Positions 24,161-38,000 of a stretch of 64,000 nucleotides of DNA are shown in pieces (positions within the stretch are counted from its first letter, which is position 1; each line of letters begins with the position of its first letter). The notes beneath the pieces are model-generated. The model made no database searches, was not told the DNA's origin, and saw only the letters and a program-made list of their open reading frames with translations. Source of the stretch: Rotaria sp. Silwood1 (Eukaryota > Rotifera > Eurotatoria > Philodinida > Philodinidae); the NCBI GenBank assembly GCA_905250075.1, contig CAJNOP010000108.1, positions 520,232 to 584,231 of the forward strand. Direction: 5' to 3'. Position numbers and translations under genes: made by a program.

Positions 24161-25429
24161 GTTGATACATATATAAGTGCACTTTAATGATCTTATCAGT
24201 TTTATAAGTATACTATCTGAATCCAAAAAAAAAATGAATTCTTTTCATCTTAACCAACCTTACTTTTGCAACTAAAACTTGTGTGAAATTAGACTGTTAA
24301 GTATGCAGTCGACATATCTATAGCAACTGTCATTCTATATACTTATCAAAAAATTTTCTGCTTTGATACTTTTATTTGGACTTGATAATACTTCTTTAGT
24401 AAGTACTCATGCAAACATGCAAATGTTTCATTTTTTTTTCTTCTTCTGCTTAAATTCAGTCTAGTTAGCTTTAATAGGATAAGACAATACGTCAAAAGAA
24501 CGTTTTTTATTTTTTATCTCTCATTATAATTGAGGTATTTGCTGCTATTGATATGATGAACATACCATAACAAAAAGAAATGGCATGGTTACATTTGATA
24601 ATCGTCAAGAGAAATATTTTATTTTATCTCGGTGTTTTTTTAGGATAGTCTCTTCAATTTTTAGATAATTTGATATTTCAATAGAAAACAAAGAGAGACA
24701 GACAAGAAAAACTATAATTACTCATCTGAAAATGAGATGATTTTATTTAATAATTATTACGTAAAGAATCTTGACTGTGTCCTTGATAAAGTAGATGGCA
24801 CTATCTGACAATATATTAATGGGGGCATTGAGAGATAAATTTTTATCATAAACAAAATCTGTTTTATATGTTCAAATACTTTGAAAAAAGTTCAGAATTT
24901 TTTCAATGATAATTTTAATTTTTGAATGGATATCCATATTTTTCCAATAATATTTTTTTATTAACCAGCTGATTCGTTTCGATGTTCTGTCATTAGTTTA
25001 AAAAGATATAATACCATTACTAAATGATATTTGAAAAACTTCATTTTTTCTAGATATGGTGAAGTTTAACTAAATTACATTAGAGAAATCCTTTTTTTTC
25101 CTTTAAGGAATAAACGAAAATGCTAGTAATATTTAATTATTAATGATACTTCGAAAAAATTTGATAGTTATAAATTTCTACACAAAAGATCGTCATTGAC
25201 TATGACAATAAACGGATAGATCGAACTTCCATTGACAGAGAACATAATATTTTATCAAATTTAAGAGAATTAACTTTATGAAAGTAGACAATTATATGTA
25301 ATTCAGACATTGCAAACATAATCAATGTGTGAATTATTTTTTATAAAGTTTTTTTTTTGTTTTGAAAATTCTATTTTCATCATTAAATAAAAGATCAAAT
25401 GAAAATTTGATATTTTAATTATTCTTTAG
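24161..25429. other. Divergent intergenic region between the CNG channel and RAB3GAP2 genes
   Basis: AT-rich, about 1.27 kb, holding both 5' flanks. An AG directly before the RAB3GAP2 ATG (25428-25429), after a pyrimidine-rich stretch, suggests a spliced leader. No other feature could be supported. Confidence 0.45.
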
Positions 25430-28400
25430 ATGGCTTGTTCTTTAAATACCGTATCAAAAATCGATGACTTATCACGAATTCGAGCCATTCTTTTACCTCA
25501 TCTCCTTGATTCTATAGTTGATAATGATTATCAAACAACTGATACAGATGCAACAGAAGATGATGAAATACCAAGTGAGAGTTAATTCTTTTTGTGTTTT
25601 TTTTTCTCAAGCAAAAAAAAAAATTTTCATAGCTTCAGAAAGTGTTGCTCGAACAGCTGCATTACTTCCAACATATGAAAAGAAAAAGAAAAAAACATCT
25701 CGTGATCGTAATCAATTGTTACGTGATTGTCAATTAGCATTTTCACCAACACTTAATCTACTTGTATTTGCTTTCGATCAACAAATTGTTGTTTCAACAG
25801 GTTAATTAAATGTTTAATATTTATAAGATTTATTTTTTATTTGTTCCTATTTCAAAAAAAAAACTATTAGCCAGAAATAAAACTTCAAATCATGAACAAT
25901 CAAATTTTACCGCATCATTTGATACAAAATTACAAGTTGAATCTAAGTATGTCTTTGGAAAAGAAAAATTTTTGTCGTAATAATTCATTTAATTTTTTAG
26001 TGAAAGAATTACTAGTGTACTTTGTTTACCAATTGCATCAACTATAAAAAGGTAGATTTAAAAATAATAATTACATTAAATAATGAAGAACAAAATAATA
26101 ATTTGTTTTCGATTAGATCATTACCTGAATGGACATGTATTATTGTTGGTTTTACAACTGGTTATGTTCGAATGTATACTGAAGTAAAAGCTATACATTG
26201 AAATAAGAACTTATTTGATTTTTTTTGTTGTTGAAAGGATGGAATTTTATTATTTTCGCAAATATTTCATGATGAATCCGTTGTACAATTAAAATGTCAT
26301 ACACAATTTCCATCAGCTATTCGAAGTTTAACAGAACAGGTTTGTTTTTGAATATATTGTAGTTTGTATTAAACATCTTATGATTATATTTTTAGCCTGA
26401 TGAACTTTATATTCGATATACTTCATCAATTCTTGTTGTTGTTGATGGTTTATCACTTTATCAATTATTAAAAGTTTGTCGAGAACATATATTAAAATCA
26501 AGTATGAAAAGAAGTCGTTCTTTTTTTTTACTTTGATAACATAGTATTATTTTTTATGAAACACAATCTAAAAAAAGAGTTATTGAGACTTATTGGATCT
26601 TTTTAAAGTTCCAGACATTTTTTTCTATGTTGTGTGTTATGAAAATAAGACGTCTTTGATAAGATTAATCTGAATGCGTCTGAATATAAATGAATTTGTC
26701 GTTGAATCAATTTTTTTCTAGCGAATTCGTTCTTAAAACATTATCACAATGGATTGTCATACAAACTCCTTAACATTAAAGAATTCCTCAGCGAATGCAT
26801 TCTAAAAATAGTAGGATCAATAATCATTGCTCTCAATTTTTTAATCACTAACTAACAACACTGAATGACTCAATAGGTAAAGCAATGGCTTCTTAGTTCA
26901 CACATCTAATATTCAAAATTCGTATTCGATGTACTTTTGTCTTTTTCTTATTCATTACTTTCAATTTGATTATTATGTTATAAAAGGATCCCTATTAAAG
27001 ATCCATCGCCACAATACTGAATAACTACTATGACAAACGTTATTGATATGCAGTTCTAGATTGTATCTACATAACGTCTCTTTACAATATATGAACTACT
27101 TTCCCATTGTACTCCCCGGAGATTAAGTAAAAGGATGGTGAAGAACTGTGTCTTGAAATAGATAGAGTAAAATAATCTTCTTGTGATTTGCAACAATAGT
27201 TACCTTGTGTTTCACATTTTTATGATACAGAGATTGTATTAACAGTTTTTTTTAATAGGCCATATATTGTCGTCATCATCACCACAATTATCATTTAAAA
27301 AATGGAGTTTTCCTGATCAAAATCAAGTTTATGATTTTGCTCCTGCAGGTAAATGTTTTCTCTTGATTATTTATTATTTAATTAATTCTATTAATATATA
27401 TATATCTAGGATTGATAACAGATAATCGTTTTGATCAATTTTGCGTTGCTTCCATGAGAGGTGGTTATCAAGCTCAAGTAGTTGAATTTCTTTTTTTTTT
27501 TCTTCTGAATTTGATGAATTAAGTTTTTAATTTTTCTTATTTAGATTCGTTCTGTACCACCTCTTTTCTCTCGTTTAATTACAATTGGTGCTGAACCTTA
27601 TTTTAATTTTTATTATTGTGCTGAAGTAAATTGATTATCTGTTCTTGATTTTTTTTTTCTTGTTTATCTACAAATAATTTTCTTTGATAAAAGGGTGCGC
27701 AGATGCCACATTTTACTGAAGTAGCTTCGGCACTTGCTGATAAAGTTAAAAATTCAGTTGTATCTGCAGTTAGGTATGTTTTATTAGATCGTTTTTTTCT
27801 TTTCACATAAAAAAAAAATCTTTTTAAATATATTTTACAGTCGATTTTTTCCATTAAAACAAGCATCACCTAGTGCAGAAACTCGAAAAGTTAAAATTGA
27901 ACCAGAAACAAAACTTGAAGGCAGGTAAGTAAATCAAGAATTTCGAATTATTTTCATATAGATAAATAAACAAAAAAAAACAAACAATTTAGATTTGGTA
28001 TTCGTGATTTACGTCGACATGGAGAAAAAATTATTATTTCACCAGGACTTCATATAGCAGCAGTTTGTGATAGTTTTGGACGAATAATTATCTATGATGT
28101 TCATCGAAGTATTGCTATTCGTATGTTTAAAGGTTTGTATTAGAATAAAATCTTAAAAAAAAAATTTCAATAAAATATATTTAAAGGATATCGTGAAGCA
28201 GAAATCGGTTTTATACAAATTGAAGAATCAACAACTCGTGATACATCAATGAGTTTATTATCAAGAAAATCTGCTCTTTTTCTTGTTATTCATGCACCAA
28301 AACGTCAATTAGTTGAAGTTTGTTTCATTATTATTTTTGTAAAAAATTTATGAAAAAAAAAACTACTTTCATGGCATACTTTAGATTTGGGGTTGTCAAC

Positions 28401-31400
28401 AAGGTGCACGTGTTGCTGCTTTTAATGTATCGAAAAATAGTCGTTTAATTTATCTTGAACATTATACACTCGGTTGGGCAAGTAGTGGATCAAATTCATC
28501 AAAATTATCACAATATAAACAATGTATACTTCTCGAAGAAAATGGAGAAATAAAAACATTTCAAATTCCATTTCATCTTATACTAAGGTAAATTCATATG
28601 CATGATAATGTTAATTTATATGTTTTATTTTTCGAAATTCTATTGCAATGGATTTCAATTTAATTAGTTTCGATAAGAGAACTTTTCTGAATACGAATAT
28701 CTCTTGCGTGTTAGATGAAACTTATTATAATACAAAATTCTCTTTATTTTCGTTACAATAAATTCTTTCATCTATTTAAATTAGAATTTAGAATTTTAGT
28801 CATTTCTATATTAATCAGACACACATAAATTTTTCATAATCTAATATAATCAAGTTGATGTATTTGTTTATTCGATGTGAAATATATGAGATTTTCTTTC
28901 AAAACTAAAATATTTCAATAATTTTAATTATGAATTACTTATCACGAGAAGGAGATAGAGATGTGACCGATTTGGTTCTGTTCCAAAAAAGAAATCCAAT
29001 CGATACTATCTCTGGTACGGACCAACTAACTCAAAGTTCAGATCAAATGCGTAGAATAACTGTTCGAACAGTTCAATTCTATCAGAAATCATTTTGAACA
29101 GTTCGTCACAGAGGAATTGCTAGTGAGTTGTTTAACCGCGGATCATTACTTACTCGGCAAGTTCTCCAAGTTTAGATCCTTAACTTATCACAACCAAGAT
29201 AATGCACATTTTTTTTAGTACTTTTTAAATGAATGGTATGATTCAGTTCAGAGAAACTGGTTTTTAAATGTCGATTTCAAACTTTACACAGAGTCAGTCT
29301 TTAACGAAAATAGCTTCTTGTAATAATAGTAGATATTTTCGGTGTTCTTATCCCTGAGATTCATCTATGATAATAGTACGTCTTTACACCTCTCATGTAT
29401 AACGGTAGATTTATTGTACTTATTTCAGAACAGAATCAAATCCGAAGATCTAAAGCCATCATAATAAGCTACTCTCTTTGAGACTGATCTCTGTACAAAG
29501 TTGCAAGTTGAAATTCGAAAATAATTTTTGTGTGTGTTCTTGAGTGGGACTCTACAGTATTCATTTAAAAATCACTGTAAAATACTACTTATCGAAACAG
29601 TAGTAAGCTAAAGGTCCAAACTCTTTTCAAGATATTCATAGCTCATTGGGTCTATATGATATGATGCACTCACTCTCAACTTGAAAGCAATTGGGAGACT
29701 TATCTAGTTATACTAAATTTGATGAATGAATTTATAGAAGAAAAATAATGATTCTTTATTTATGTTTCAATTTAGTGATCGAAATAATCAACGAGCACAT
29801 GATTTAACGGTTGTACGTCAAGTTCGTCGTCTTCTTAAAGAATCAACTGATGATAATGATTCATTAAAAAATGATATTCATCAACAAAGAAAACGTCTTA
29901 TATCATTAGATTCTCAATCTGAAATTCTTGATCTTTTATTTCATACAGATTATCTTAATTTAAATACAATACGAATGTTTATTGATGAAATTTTAATTGA
30001 TTCAGAAAAAACATCTCATCATCATAATCCACAAGAATGTATTCATTTACAAGATTTTTGTAATAATGCATTAAACTTACTTAATATTTATACTGTTATT
30101 GAACAATATCGAACTAATCATTTACCATTATTATCTAAAAATGAAGATTTATTTTCTAAAGAAGTAAGTTAGAGAAACAAAAAAAAATATCATTAAAAAT
30201 AAAATTAATACTTTTATTTATTATTATTAAAAAAAAAAAGGAATTTCAAAATGAACTTAATTTAACCGATGATGAAACAATACTTTATTATCAATTATTT
30301 GAACAATTTTATCATAATCGAAATGATAATATAAAGAAAAAAGTTCATTTTATTAATGATAATAATTTATTAATTTCAAATTTTACTTTTGGACAATTTC
30401 AATCAATGTTTATATCATCACGTCATATACATTCAATAGATAATCAACTTGAAATAAAATCAACTATAAATTCAGAAGATTTTTCAAATCTTGGTTTATA
30501 TTTATTTTCTTCATGGTTTTGGTATAATAATATTGATAATATTGAAGAAAATTTTCATTCATATCTTCGATTAATGCATTTAAAAAATGATGATCTTGTT
30601 TTAATATGTTTACATTCATTACTATCAATACCATTAACTTTACCAAAATCTATACAAATATGGAAAAAAATATTTTCAATTATTTATTCAATTAATAATA
30701 ATAAAAAATTATTATTAACAATAATTGAAAAAACAACAAATGGTTTAACAGCTCTTTTATTAACATTAATATTTCGTTTATATGATAATGAAATAAATTT
30801 ATCTCTTTTAATACGTCGTTTATCAGCACTTGTTGCTGTACAAAATTTATATTCATCAATTAAATATAATGATGAACATAATAAATTAATTGATATTAAA
30901 TTAAATGAATTTACTGTTGAATCTATTTTTATTAAACATCGATATGATTATTTACTTGAACTTATTACACGTAGAATTGTTGAAGTAACTATTGAACCAT
31001 CATGGTTAACAATAGCATCAGTTGATTTAAAGGAAAATGCATTTCAAAGTAAGATTCAAATCTTATTTATATCTTCAATTTTTATGTGTTAAGTTTTTCT
31101 TCTCGAATGTATACTCTTTTCGAAGAGTTTCTGAAAAATGATTCATTAGAAAATTTTGAAACGTTTTCAGGATAACTCAATCTTGATGAACAGAGTAAAA
31201 GTTATCATAAACTCAAAATTTTTGAATACTATCTTTTACGAGATTTTAGCATCAAATCGATCTAACTTTTCCGTATTCTTTCTTCGAAATGTAAGGTTTA
31301 GTCGAGTTGAAAATTTTGTTACAGATGTTGAACATTACTCTAAAAACAGTTTCGTTATATTAGCATAAAGTTTTGTAAAGCTGCGAAAATTAATCAAAGT

Positions 31401-34400
31401 AATAATTCATTGAAAATCAGATGCTCGTACCAAATAATCACAAATATGTGTGAAAAAAGTCTCAACTCGACTCATCTTAATATCACAGAGTACCAGGATT
31501 TTTTTTTTGTAGCAAAACTTGATTTTGAGAATAATGCATAAAAAAATTCAATTTGGATTTTCTCTTCCAGTTGAACTTCCGATAGGTTTTTGACTACTCT
31601 AAATTCAATGACGTTGTTTTCACTTTCTATTTCACGTCTATATTGAATAGAGAGGGAAGACGGAGTGCAAGAAAATGGACAGCTGTCAACAAATGAAAAA
31701 CGAATGAATGAAAGACATATCACTCTTTACGAATAAGTCATGTCTGTCACATATTTTGAACTAAGTCGAACAATGTCTTACGCGTTTCAACTTGCGATTC
31801 CAACTTGATTATAAGTATAAAAGTAAGATACTACAAGCAGATTAAACACAAAATGGAGTATCTAAAAAAAAAAGTAAAAAATCAAATTTTTTTGTAATAG
31901 TGAATTGTGAAAATGATTCATTTCGAGCTCATAACGTTGTCCAAAAAAAATTCCTTGTTTTCATAGATCGATTAGGAAGATTTCAAAGTATATGTACCAA
32001 TGGAAAACAAGAAAAGTGGAAAAATAATTTTGATTTCGATATTTGAAAAAGAAAGGGAGAGAAGATTTCATCTGTTTTTGATTAGATTATAAAATTGTAA
32101 TTATTTTTACTAGTTTTCGAATAAAAAAATTTGGTCTTCATTTGCTAATTCCAAGCATATTTGAAAGTGTGACCATACAGAACATTATAATCGAAATGTT
32201 CATTTTTTACTGCCCATAGTCAAACAATAAATACTGCAAAAAACAGTATTTCAAAGACATCAAAACAACATGAAAATAATTAAGTAAAGAAAAACTCTTA
32301 ACGAAGTCAAGTTTGTTAGCCTTAATTCAAATAAATTTTGACTATTTTCGATCGAACCAAAAATTGTTTATCCTAACGAGGGAATATATCCAATTATTCG
32401 ACTTCATGTTATAGCCGTTCTAATGAAATTTCTATTGAGAACAATGAACTTTCAGAAATTCAAAGTCAAAGATGATCTACCTGAAACCTCGTTCATAGAC
32501 AAGTTCAACAATCATTAGATAGTCTTGAAAGGTTTAACAAAACTAAATATGTCTTTCTCGAGACATTCAATATTCAAGTAGATTTCATTACTATGTCCTG
32601 TTCTCAAATTAAATATCTTGAGAGAAACATGTGTATTTTCATTGAAACTTTTAGAACTATCTAATCACTATTAAATCTGTCTACAGACTAAAGATCAGAT
32701 CTAAACTCTTTGTTTAAGGTGTTTCAGAACTTTTCTTATGCTCTGTAAAAATTAAATTAAATCAGTTATAACTCTTTATCAGTGTGCCATGGGTCTGTAT
32801 CCTTTTCTAGCTTCTATTAGACTCACAAGAACCTATTCATAGTCATAATATGAAATTAAATAGTATTCGACAGTTACATATGTGTTTTTTGTAAGATTTC
32901 GCATACTAGACTATAATCAATCTAATTAATATTCTTTATTTTAGATAATCTTTCAATTTGTCGACAAATTCTTCCGCATACTTTTGAACCAACAGTTCTA
33001 TTAATTTATTCTTCTTGGATATGTATGACTAGTTGGCATAAACAATTAATTTCTCCAACGAATCCAACATCATTAACAACAAATCGAACACCAATTGATC
33101 TTTTTAATTTATCACTACTTTTCTATAATCATATACAAATTGGTATCATAAAACAAAATTTAGGTACACTTTTATGGCATACATATATACGTTCTCGAAT
33201 AGTAACATTAACACAATTAATTGAAAAAATTGGTAAAATTCCAAAAGATCGTCTATGTTATAAAGAACTTCATTTAAATGAAAAAGATTTAATTATTTTT
33301 CTTGAACAATTATCAAAAAATTTTTTTAATACATTTATTGATTCAATTTATAATCAACTTAATGAAATACCTATATTTAATATTGATGATGTTTGGCAAT
33401 CAAATATTACCGATGTTGTTTCATCTGATCAATTAGGTATTATAATTATTTTAATTAAATATTCAATAAATAGTTTTATTATAAATCACAATCTAAAACG
33501 AGTATTGAAGTATAGCAATTGAAATTTAGTTTCCTCATAGATTGTGACAGACATTGGTCATATACCATCAAAGACTGTATATGTAGACAAAATATTTATT
33601 TATTTTTCGTTCCCTTTGAAAGTATGTTCAAGAAGTCAAAGCTATGAAGTAAAATTACACTTTTTGAATATGAATTTAGAAATTCTATCTCACGTTTTGC
33701 TTGAGAATAGTGAGAGAATCTTTGAAAGCTCCAAAAAATGAATTTGACCGAAAAATAGAAGTCGAAGTTTTTCTGATACTAATGATTGCATATTTTTGAT
33801 TTACTTGAAAGTATCTCACAAGGAGATGTTCTCAACTGTCAATCATCAATCGAGTTGATGCTTTATCTATATGTAGACCCCAGATAAATAAAATAAAACA
33901 CAAGTTTTCTATGATTAATAACAGCTGCTATATTGTGTTTCACATTTCAATCATGCAATGATTGTACTAATAGTTTTATTTATATAGAACCTGTTTCTCC
34001 ATTTATTAATCTTTATTCTGGTTCATCTATATCTGAACAAAGTGAACAACAAAATTCTTTACTTGAACTTGTTATGGAACAAAAACCTGCTAATGGTCAT
34101 CTTGTATTACATCATGATAAATTAATACTTATACTTTATTATTTAATGTATTATCATATAAAATCTTTTCGACCATTTTCATTATTTGATTCTAAAGGTA
34201 TAAATGCATTTTTTACTGATCTTTATTCACATCCATTAGTAACTGATGATGTTGATAGTACAATATCAAATAAAAGACAATTATTTTTTGCACATTTATT
34301 GAATACAATATTTGAACAACATGATAATACAAAATCATTTGATGAAAAAATTTTTGAACATATTTTACGTTTATCAACTGATATGCTTGTTGATCATGAA

Positions 34401-34793
34401 TATATTCGTCGACATTATATATCACTTTTATATGCATATAATTATGATTATTTAGCAATAAATGAAGAAAATCGTATTTATGATAGACAAGCATTAGCTT
34501 TTCAATTACTTACAATAGCAGGTTTAAGACTTAATTATATAATTGATGGTAATGTTGATTCAACAACAAAAATTTCATTGAAATCATTAGAAGTACGAAC
34601 AAAAATATCATCAACATTAAAAACATGGCTTGGATCTTTAATAACCTTAGTAGATTATAAAGTTCAACCATGTTCTTTAGATGCTATTCAAACAATGTTA
34701 ACAAGAATAGCATGTTATTTACCACAAACTAATTTAAGTCAATCTAATCTAGCACAAGAAATGATTGAACTTGTACAACATTTGAAACGATAA
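25430..34793 (+). CDS. RAB3GAP2: Rab3 GTPase-activating protein non-catalytic subunit
   Basis: Nineteen exons: 25430-25574, 25639-25800, 25871-25946, 26001-26051, 26117-26183, 26238-26339, 26396-26501, 27259-27348, 27410-27477, 27545-27625, 27694-27773, 27841-27924, 27993-28132, 28187-28317, 28385-28587, 29776-30163, 30241-31048, 32945-33436 and 33988-34793; joined they encode 1359 residues (human about 1390). It partners the catalytic RAB3GAP1 in acting on Rab3 and Rab18. The N-terminal half matches the beta-propeller-like domain: MACS start, [53 protein letters not shown]. The C-terminal half carries [27 protein letters not shown] and RRHYISLLY. Junctions are mostly phase 1 or 2 and all keep frame. 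The 18/19 junction (donor at 33437) was preferred to reading on to 33522 because the frame and human alignment continue at 33988. AATAAA follows at 35018-35023. Confidence 0.94.
28588..29775 (+). other. RAB3GAP2 intron 15
   Basis: About 1.2 kb, between a GTAAAT donor and a TTTAG acceptor. AT-rich with slightly GC-richer stretches at 28960-29200; no coding exon recognised. A short inverted similarity (about 28978-28998 against 29428-29448) was too weak to call. Confidence 0.5.
31049..32944 (+). other. RAB3GAP2 intron 17
   Basis: About 1.9 kb, donor GTAAG, acceptor TTTTAG. Open frames at 31156-31368 and 31472-31723 have no family resemblance. The right half holds the long hairpin listed separately. 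Confidence 0.55.
32400..32785. repeat. Long imperfect hairpin (inverted repeat) in RAB3GAP2 intron 17
   Basis: The sequence folds back on a centre near 32591. Left arm about 32400-32580, right arm about 32602-32785, loop about 21 nt. The reverse complement of the right arm matches the left arm in order: GTTATA, TCAGAAA/TCTGAAA, GATCT, TAGACA, ATTAGATAG and CTCGAGA/CTCAAGA. Innermost 20 to 25 bp are best conserved. No terminal motif or target-site duplication was identified. Confidence 0.65.
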
Positions 34794-35017
34794 ACAATTC
34801 TTAATTATTTCCTTTTCTTTTTTGTATTCTTTAATGTTATTTCTGTGTTTTTGTTTTTTGGTTGATGAATTTATGGGAAGAAGGAAGAGAGTAAGAGTAT
34901 AAATTATTTGAAGTATTTTATTTCCTAATGATAATGATGCTACAAAAGTATTACTAAAAATATAGAGTTTTTTCATATATTATCTTATATTTAACGCTTG
35001 AATACTTGTTGGTTATA

Positions 35018-35023
35018 AATAAA
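35018..35023 (+). promoter_or_regulatory. Candidate poly(A) signal (RAB3GAP2)
   Basis: AATAAA 225 nt after the stop codon at 34793. Confidence 0.45.
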
Positions 35024-38000
35024 TTTGTTGATTTTTGTTGTGTATTGATGTGAATTTTTTGTTAATTAAAGAGAGAAAAAAAAGAATATACGTATAAAGT
35101 ACAATAGAATTTTGAGTAGTCACAGTTTAGCAAAATTTTTGCTTTGTCATTGGTATGAATAGAATTAATCACTAAGGTTTTAACGGAAATCTTACAAATT
35201 TTATGTTATTGTTTTCTAGAAAATTGATATCATGCAATCAAAGACACTAGAAAAGAAAGACACTGACATATGCTCGTATTATCTCGTGATATCGAATGTT
35301 AATATCCGGAGAATCGGATACCATTATCTCACTATAGATCGAAGTTTCATTAGATTAATAGTATCATTGAAACATACAAACAAAACATAAGTAAAGGTTT
35401 TAATGAGCTTCATAGCAGAAATATGCGAGTCAATGTTTTTTGTCATTGTTTTCGTTTTTTGCTTATTTTTTATAAAAAAAGTTAAAAATAAGGTTTTCAT
35501 CACATGATATCTTATTTCTAGTTTTTATGCACAAAAATCAAATAAGAACAGTCCTATATCAAATAAAATGACATCACCACATTTGTCTTGTCAAAAAAAT
35601 AAAAACAGTTAATTTGACTCTTCTCTTTTATAGAATTCCACAAGACATTAAAACATCAGTCTTTGTACAAATAAAAACGTAAGCTTAAAATTTTTTAACA
35701 TGCTAAAGATATTTCTTATAATATTTAAGCTAATGTTTTATTATACTTCAATGACCTTAAAATACAAATCTTAGCTTGTCAAAGTTTTGAACAATCCGAT
35801 CTCATTTAAAAGTCACTTGAACAAAACACCTACGTTAAACTGATACTGATGTCGCCGAAACACAAACAGTTTTTCTAGCAAACTTATTGAGAGATTACCA
35901 TGAATTTTGTTTTGTTTTTGGAAAGTAAAAATCACTGGTTGAATTTTCTTCTGAAACTGATTCTGATGTGTAATTGTCGACTTCTACTTTTTTTAAATGA
36001 ATGACTCTAGTCAAACAGTTGTAGAGTCAACAATACCCATCTTTCGAGCTCAAGGAATGGCTCGGACTCCTCCATTTCCACTTCGTAGTTTTTAAAACAA
36101 TCGAACTCATTTGTATATTTAATTATCAGTCGTTGTCTTGTATAATATTCTAGTTTACATCATGTACAACATGAAATATTTTATATTCAGTTTGTATCAA
36201 GCATATGTTTTGTCTATTATGTTATTAATAAATAAAATATGAAAAGAAAAATAGTCAATTTATTTTAAAAAACTTCAATGTTTAAGTCACCTAGAAATCA
36301 TTTCTTCTAAAAGATAAATGAATACTTTCAGTACAAGAACTTTTTTAATATAACTAATGGTGCTGATTCACAGAAGGAACTAAACATTTTTGAGATACGC
36401 ATCGAAAAAGAACGCTGTAAGTCTTTGTAAGGTTACAAATTTAACCTATAAAACTGAGTGCTACTTTACTGTGTGCAGTTACAGGTAATTATCAATTTAT
36501 CGACGAAAAAAAAATATACTTTTTGCAGATCATTCTTAATCAAAGACGTTTTTATGCTATAGTTCTGTCGCAAAAAAATACTTCAGAAGAAAGAAATTCT
36601 AAGTAAATTATATTATAACTTTCAGAAGCTCTCATGAGCTCGTATATTATTCCTTCAAAATTGATAAGGTGAAATCTTAATTATGATATAACACACAATA
36701 CACAGAATAACATCAAAATGACTTGCTTAATAAAGTCAAAACTATGTAGTATATTGATAAGTATATTGTATTAGGTATCGAATGGGATGAGAGTAATTGT
36801 TAAGATTGTAAACAGAACTGATGTAAGTACCACAAAGGCATTGAAAACGATGAAAAAAAAACATTTAAATCTTTTTGCAAATCTAAACACTTTTCATATT
36901 TTTATCTAAATGCTAAGGTATGTTTTCAAAGGTAAACTAAAATCAACCTAATCGAGTTTTCCTATTTAAACCTAAAATAGAAAACTTTCAACATTATTAT
37001 ATCACATTGTTTAATTTACCATATTAAATGATGAAAAAAGAAAAATATTTTTTTATACTCTCGCATTTGCTTTTACAAGTAAAGTGTATTAAAACATCAT
37101 TGGCTTTCATTTTTTACCAACACTTTCTTGTATACATGCTTCACTAAGTAAAGCCCATTTAGAAATTCCTTTAGGAAAAATAAAAAGAAGAATAATAACA
37201 TCAACAATCTAATCAACAGTATGTATCTAATATTTTAATGTTACAGTGTTGGAAAAAAAACACGATAGCAGTCAAAGTAATCGACGTACTATATTCTCGT
37301 ACAACTAAATAATTTGCATCCATGTTTTCTAAAACGATGATAGGTGGTATGTCGATCAACATATTGAATACAATAAGCAAAAAAAAAACATGCATACGCT
37401 GATAATCATCAAAATCTAGATCATGTTAATTGTCATATGATCGTTTTGGTTATCGGATACATTTATCAAGGTTTATCGTTAAAATTCATTCGATGTTTCA
37501 ATAATATGAGAAAGTAAATTACTTGAAGTGAAAAAAATCGGCTATCGAGATTGAATTTAAAAAAAATCGATAATCAATAGAAATAAGAATGTGAACACTC
37601 TCACATCAAGATGATAAGAAAAGAAAAACAATAAATAAATATAACTAAAAATAATAACCACAATAGTCAAGTTAATCCCTAGAGAAATCATACGATGAAT
37701 TTTCTATTTTGGCAACTTCAACATTCATCTAGTCAATACGACTGCACTGAAGCATCTATAAATCTTGTTCGATCTATAGTGCATTTAGATATGTTAAGAA
37801 GAAACCATCGTCAATAATTGTTCCTGGCATATAAATAATTAACATTGTTGTATTGCAAAAAAAAAAATAAACAGAACATAAATAAGTTCTTGCAAATGCG
37901 ATTAAACTCAACGGTTATTCGCTCTTTTGTGTTCGTCATACTAGACAATTTCATTCATACAAGTTAATGATAGAATTGTTTCTTTCTTGTATTTGTGTTG

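Noticed and set aside
24161-24226. Upstream extension of the CNG channel start
   Set aside because: The extension begins at TTG, not ATG; ATG at 24160 is the first proper start.
28978-29448. Possible third long inverted repeat
   Set aside because: Only about 20 nt match convincingly; the rest does not align.
31156-31723. Frames inside RAB3GAP2 intron 17
   Set aside because: No family resemblance and not needed to keep the reading frame.
33437-33522. Reading RAB3GAP2 exon 18 on to the stop at 33520
   Set aside because: A GT donor at 33437 joins in frame to 33988, where the human-like C-terminal domain continues.
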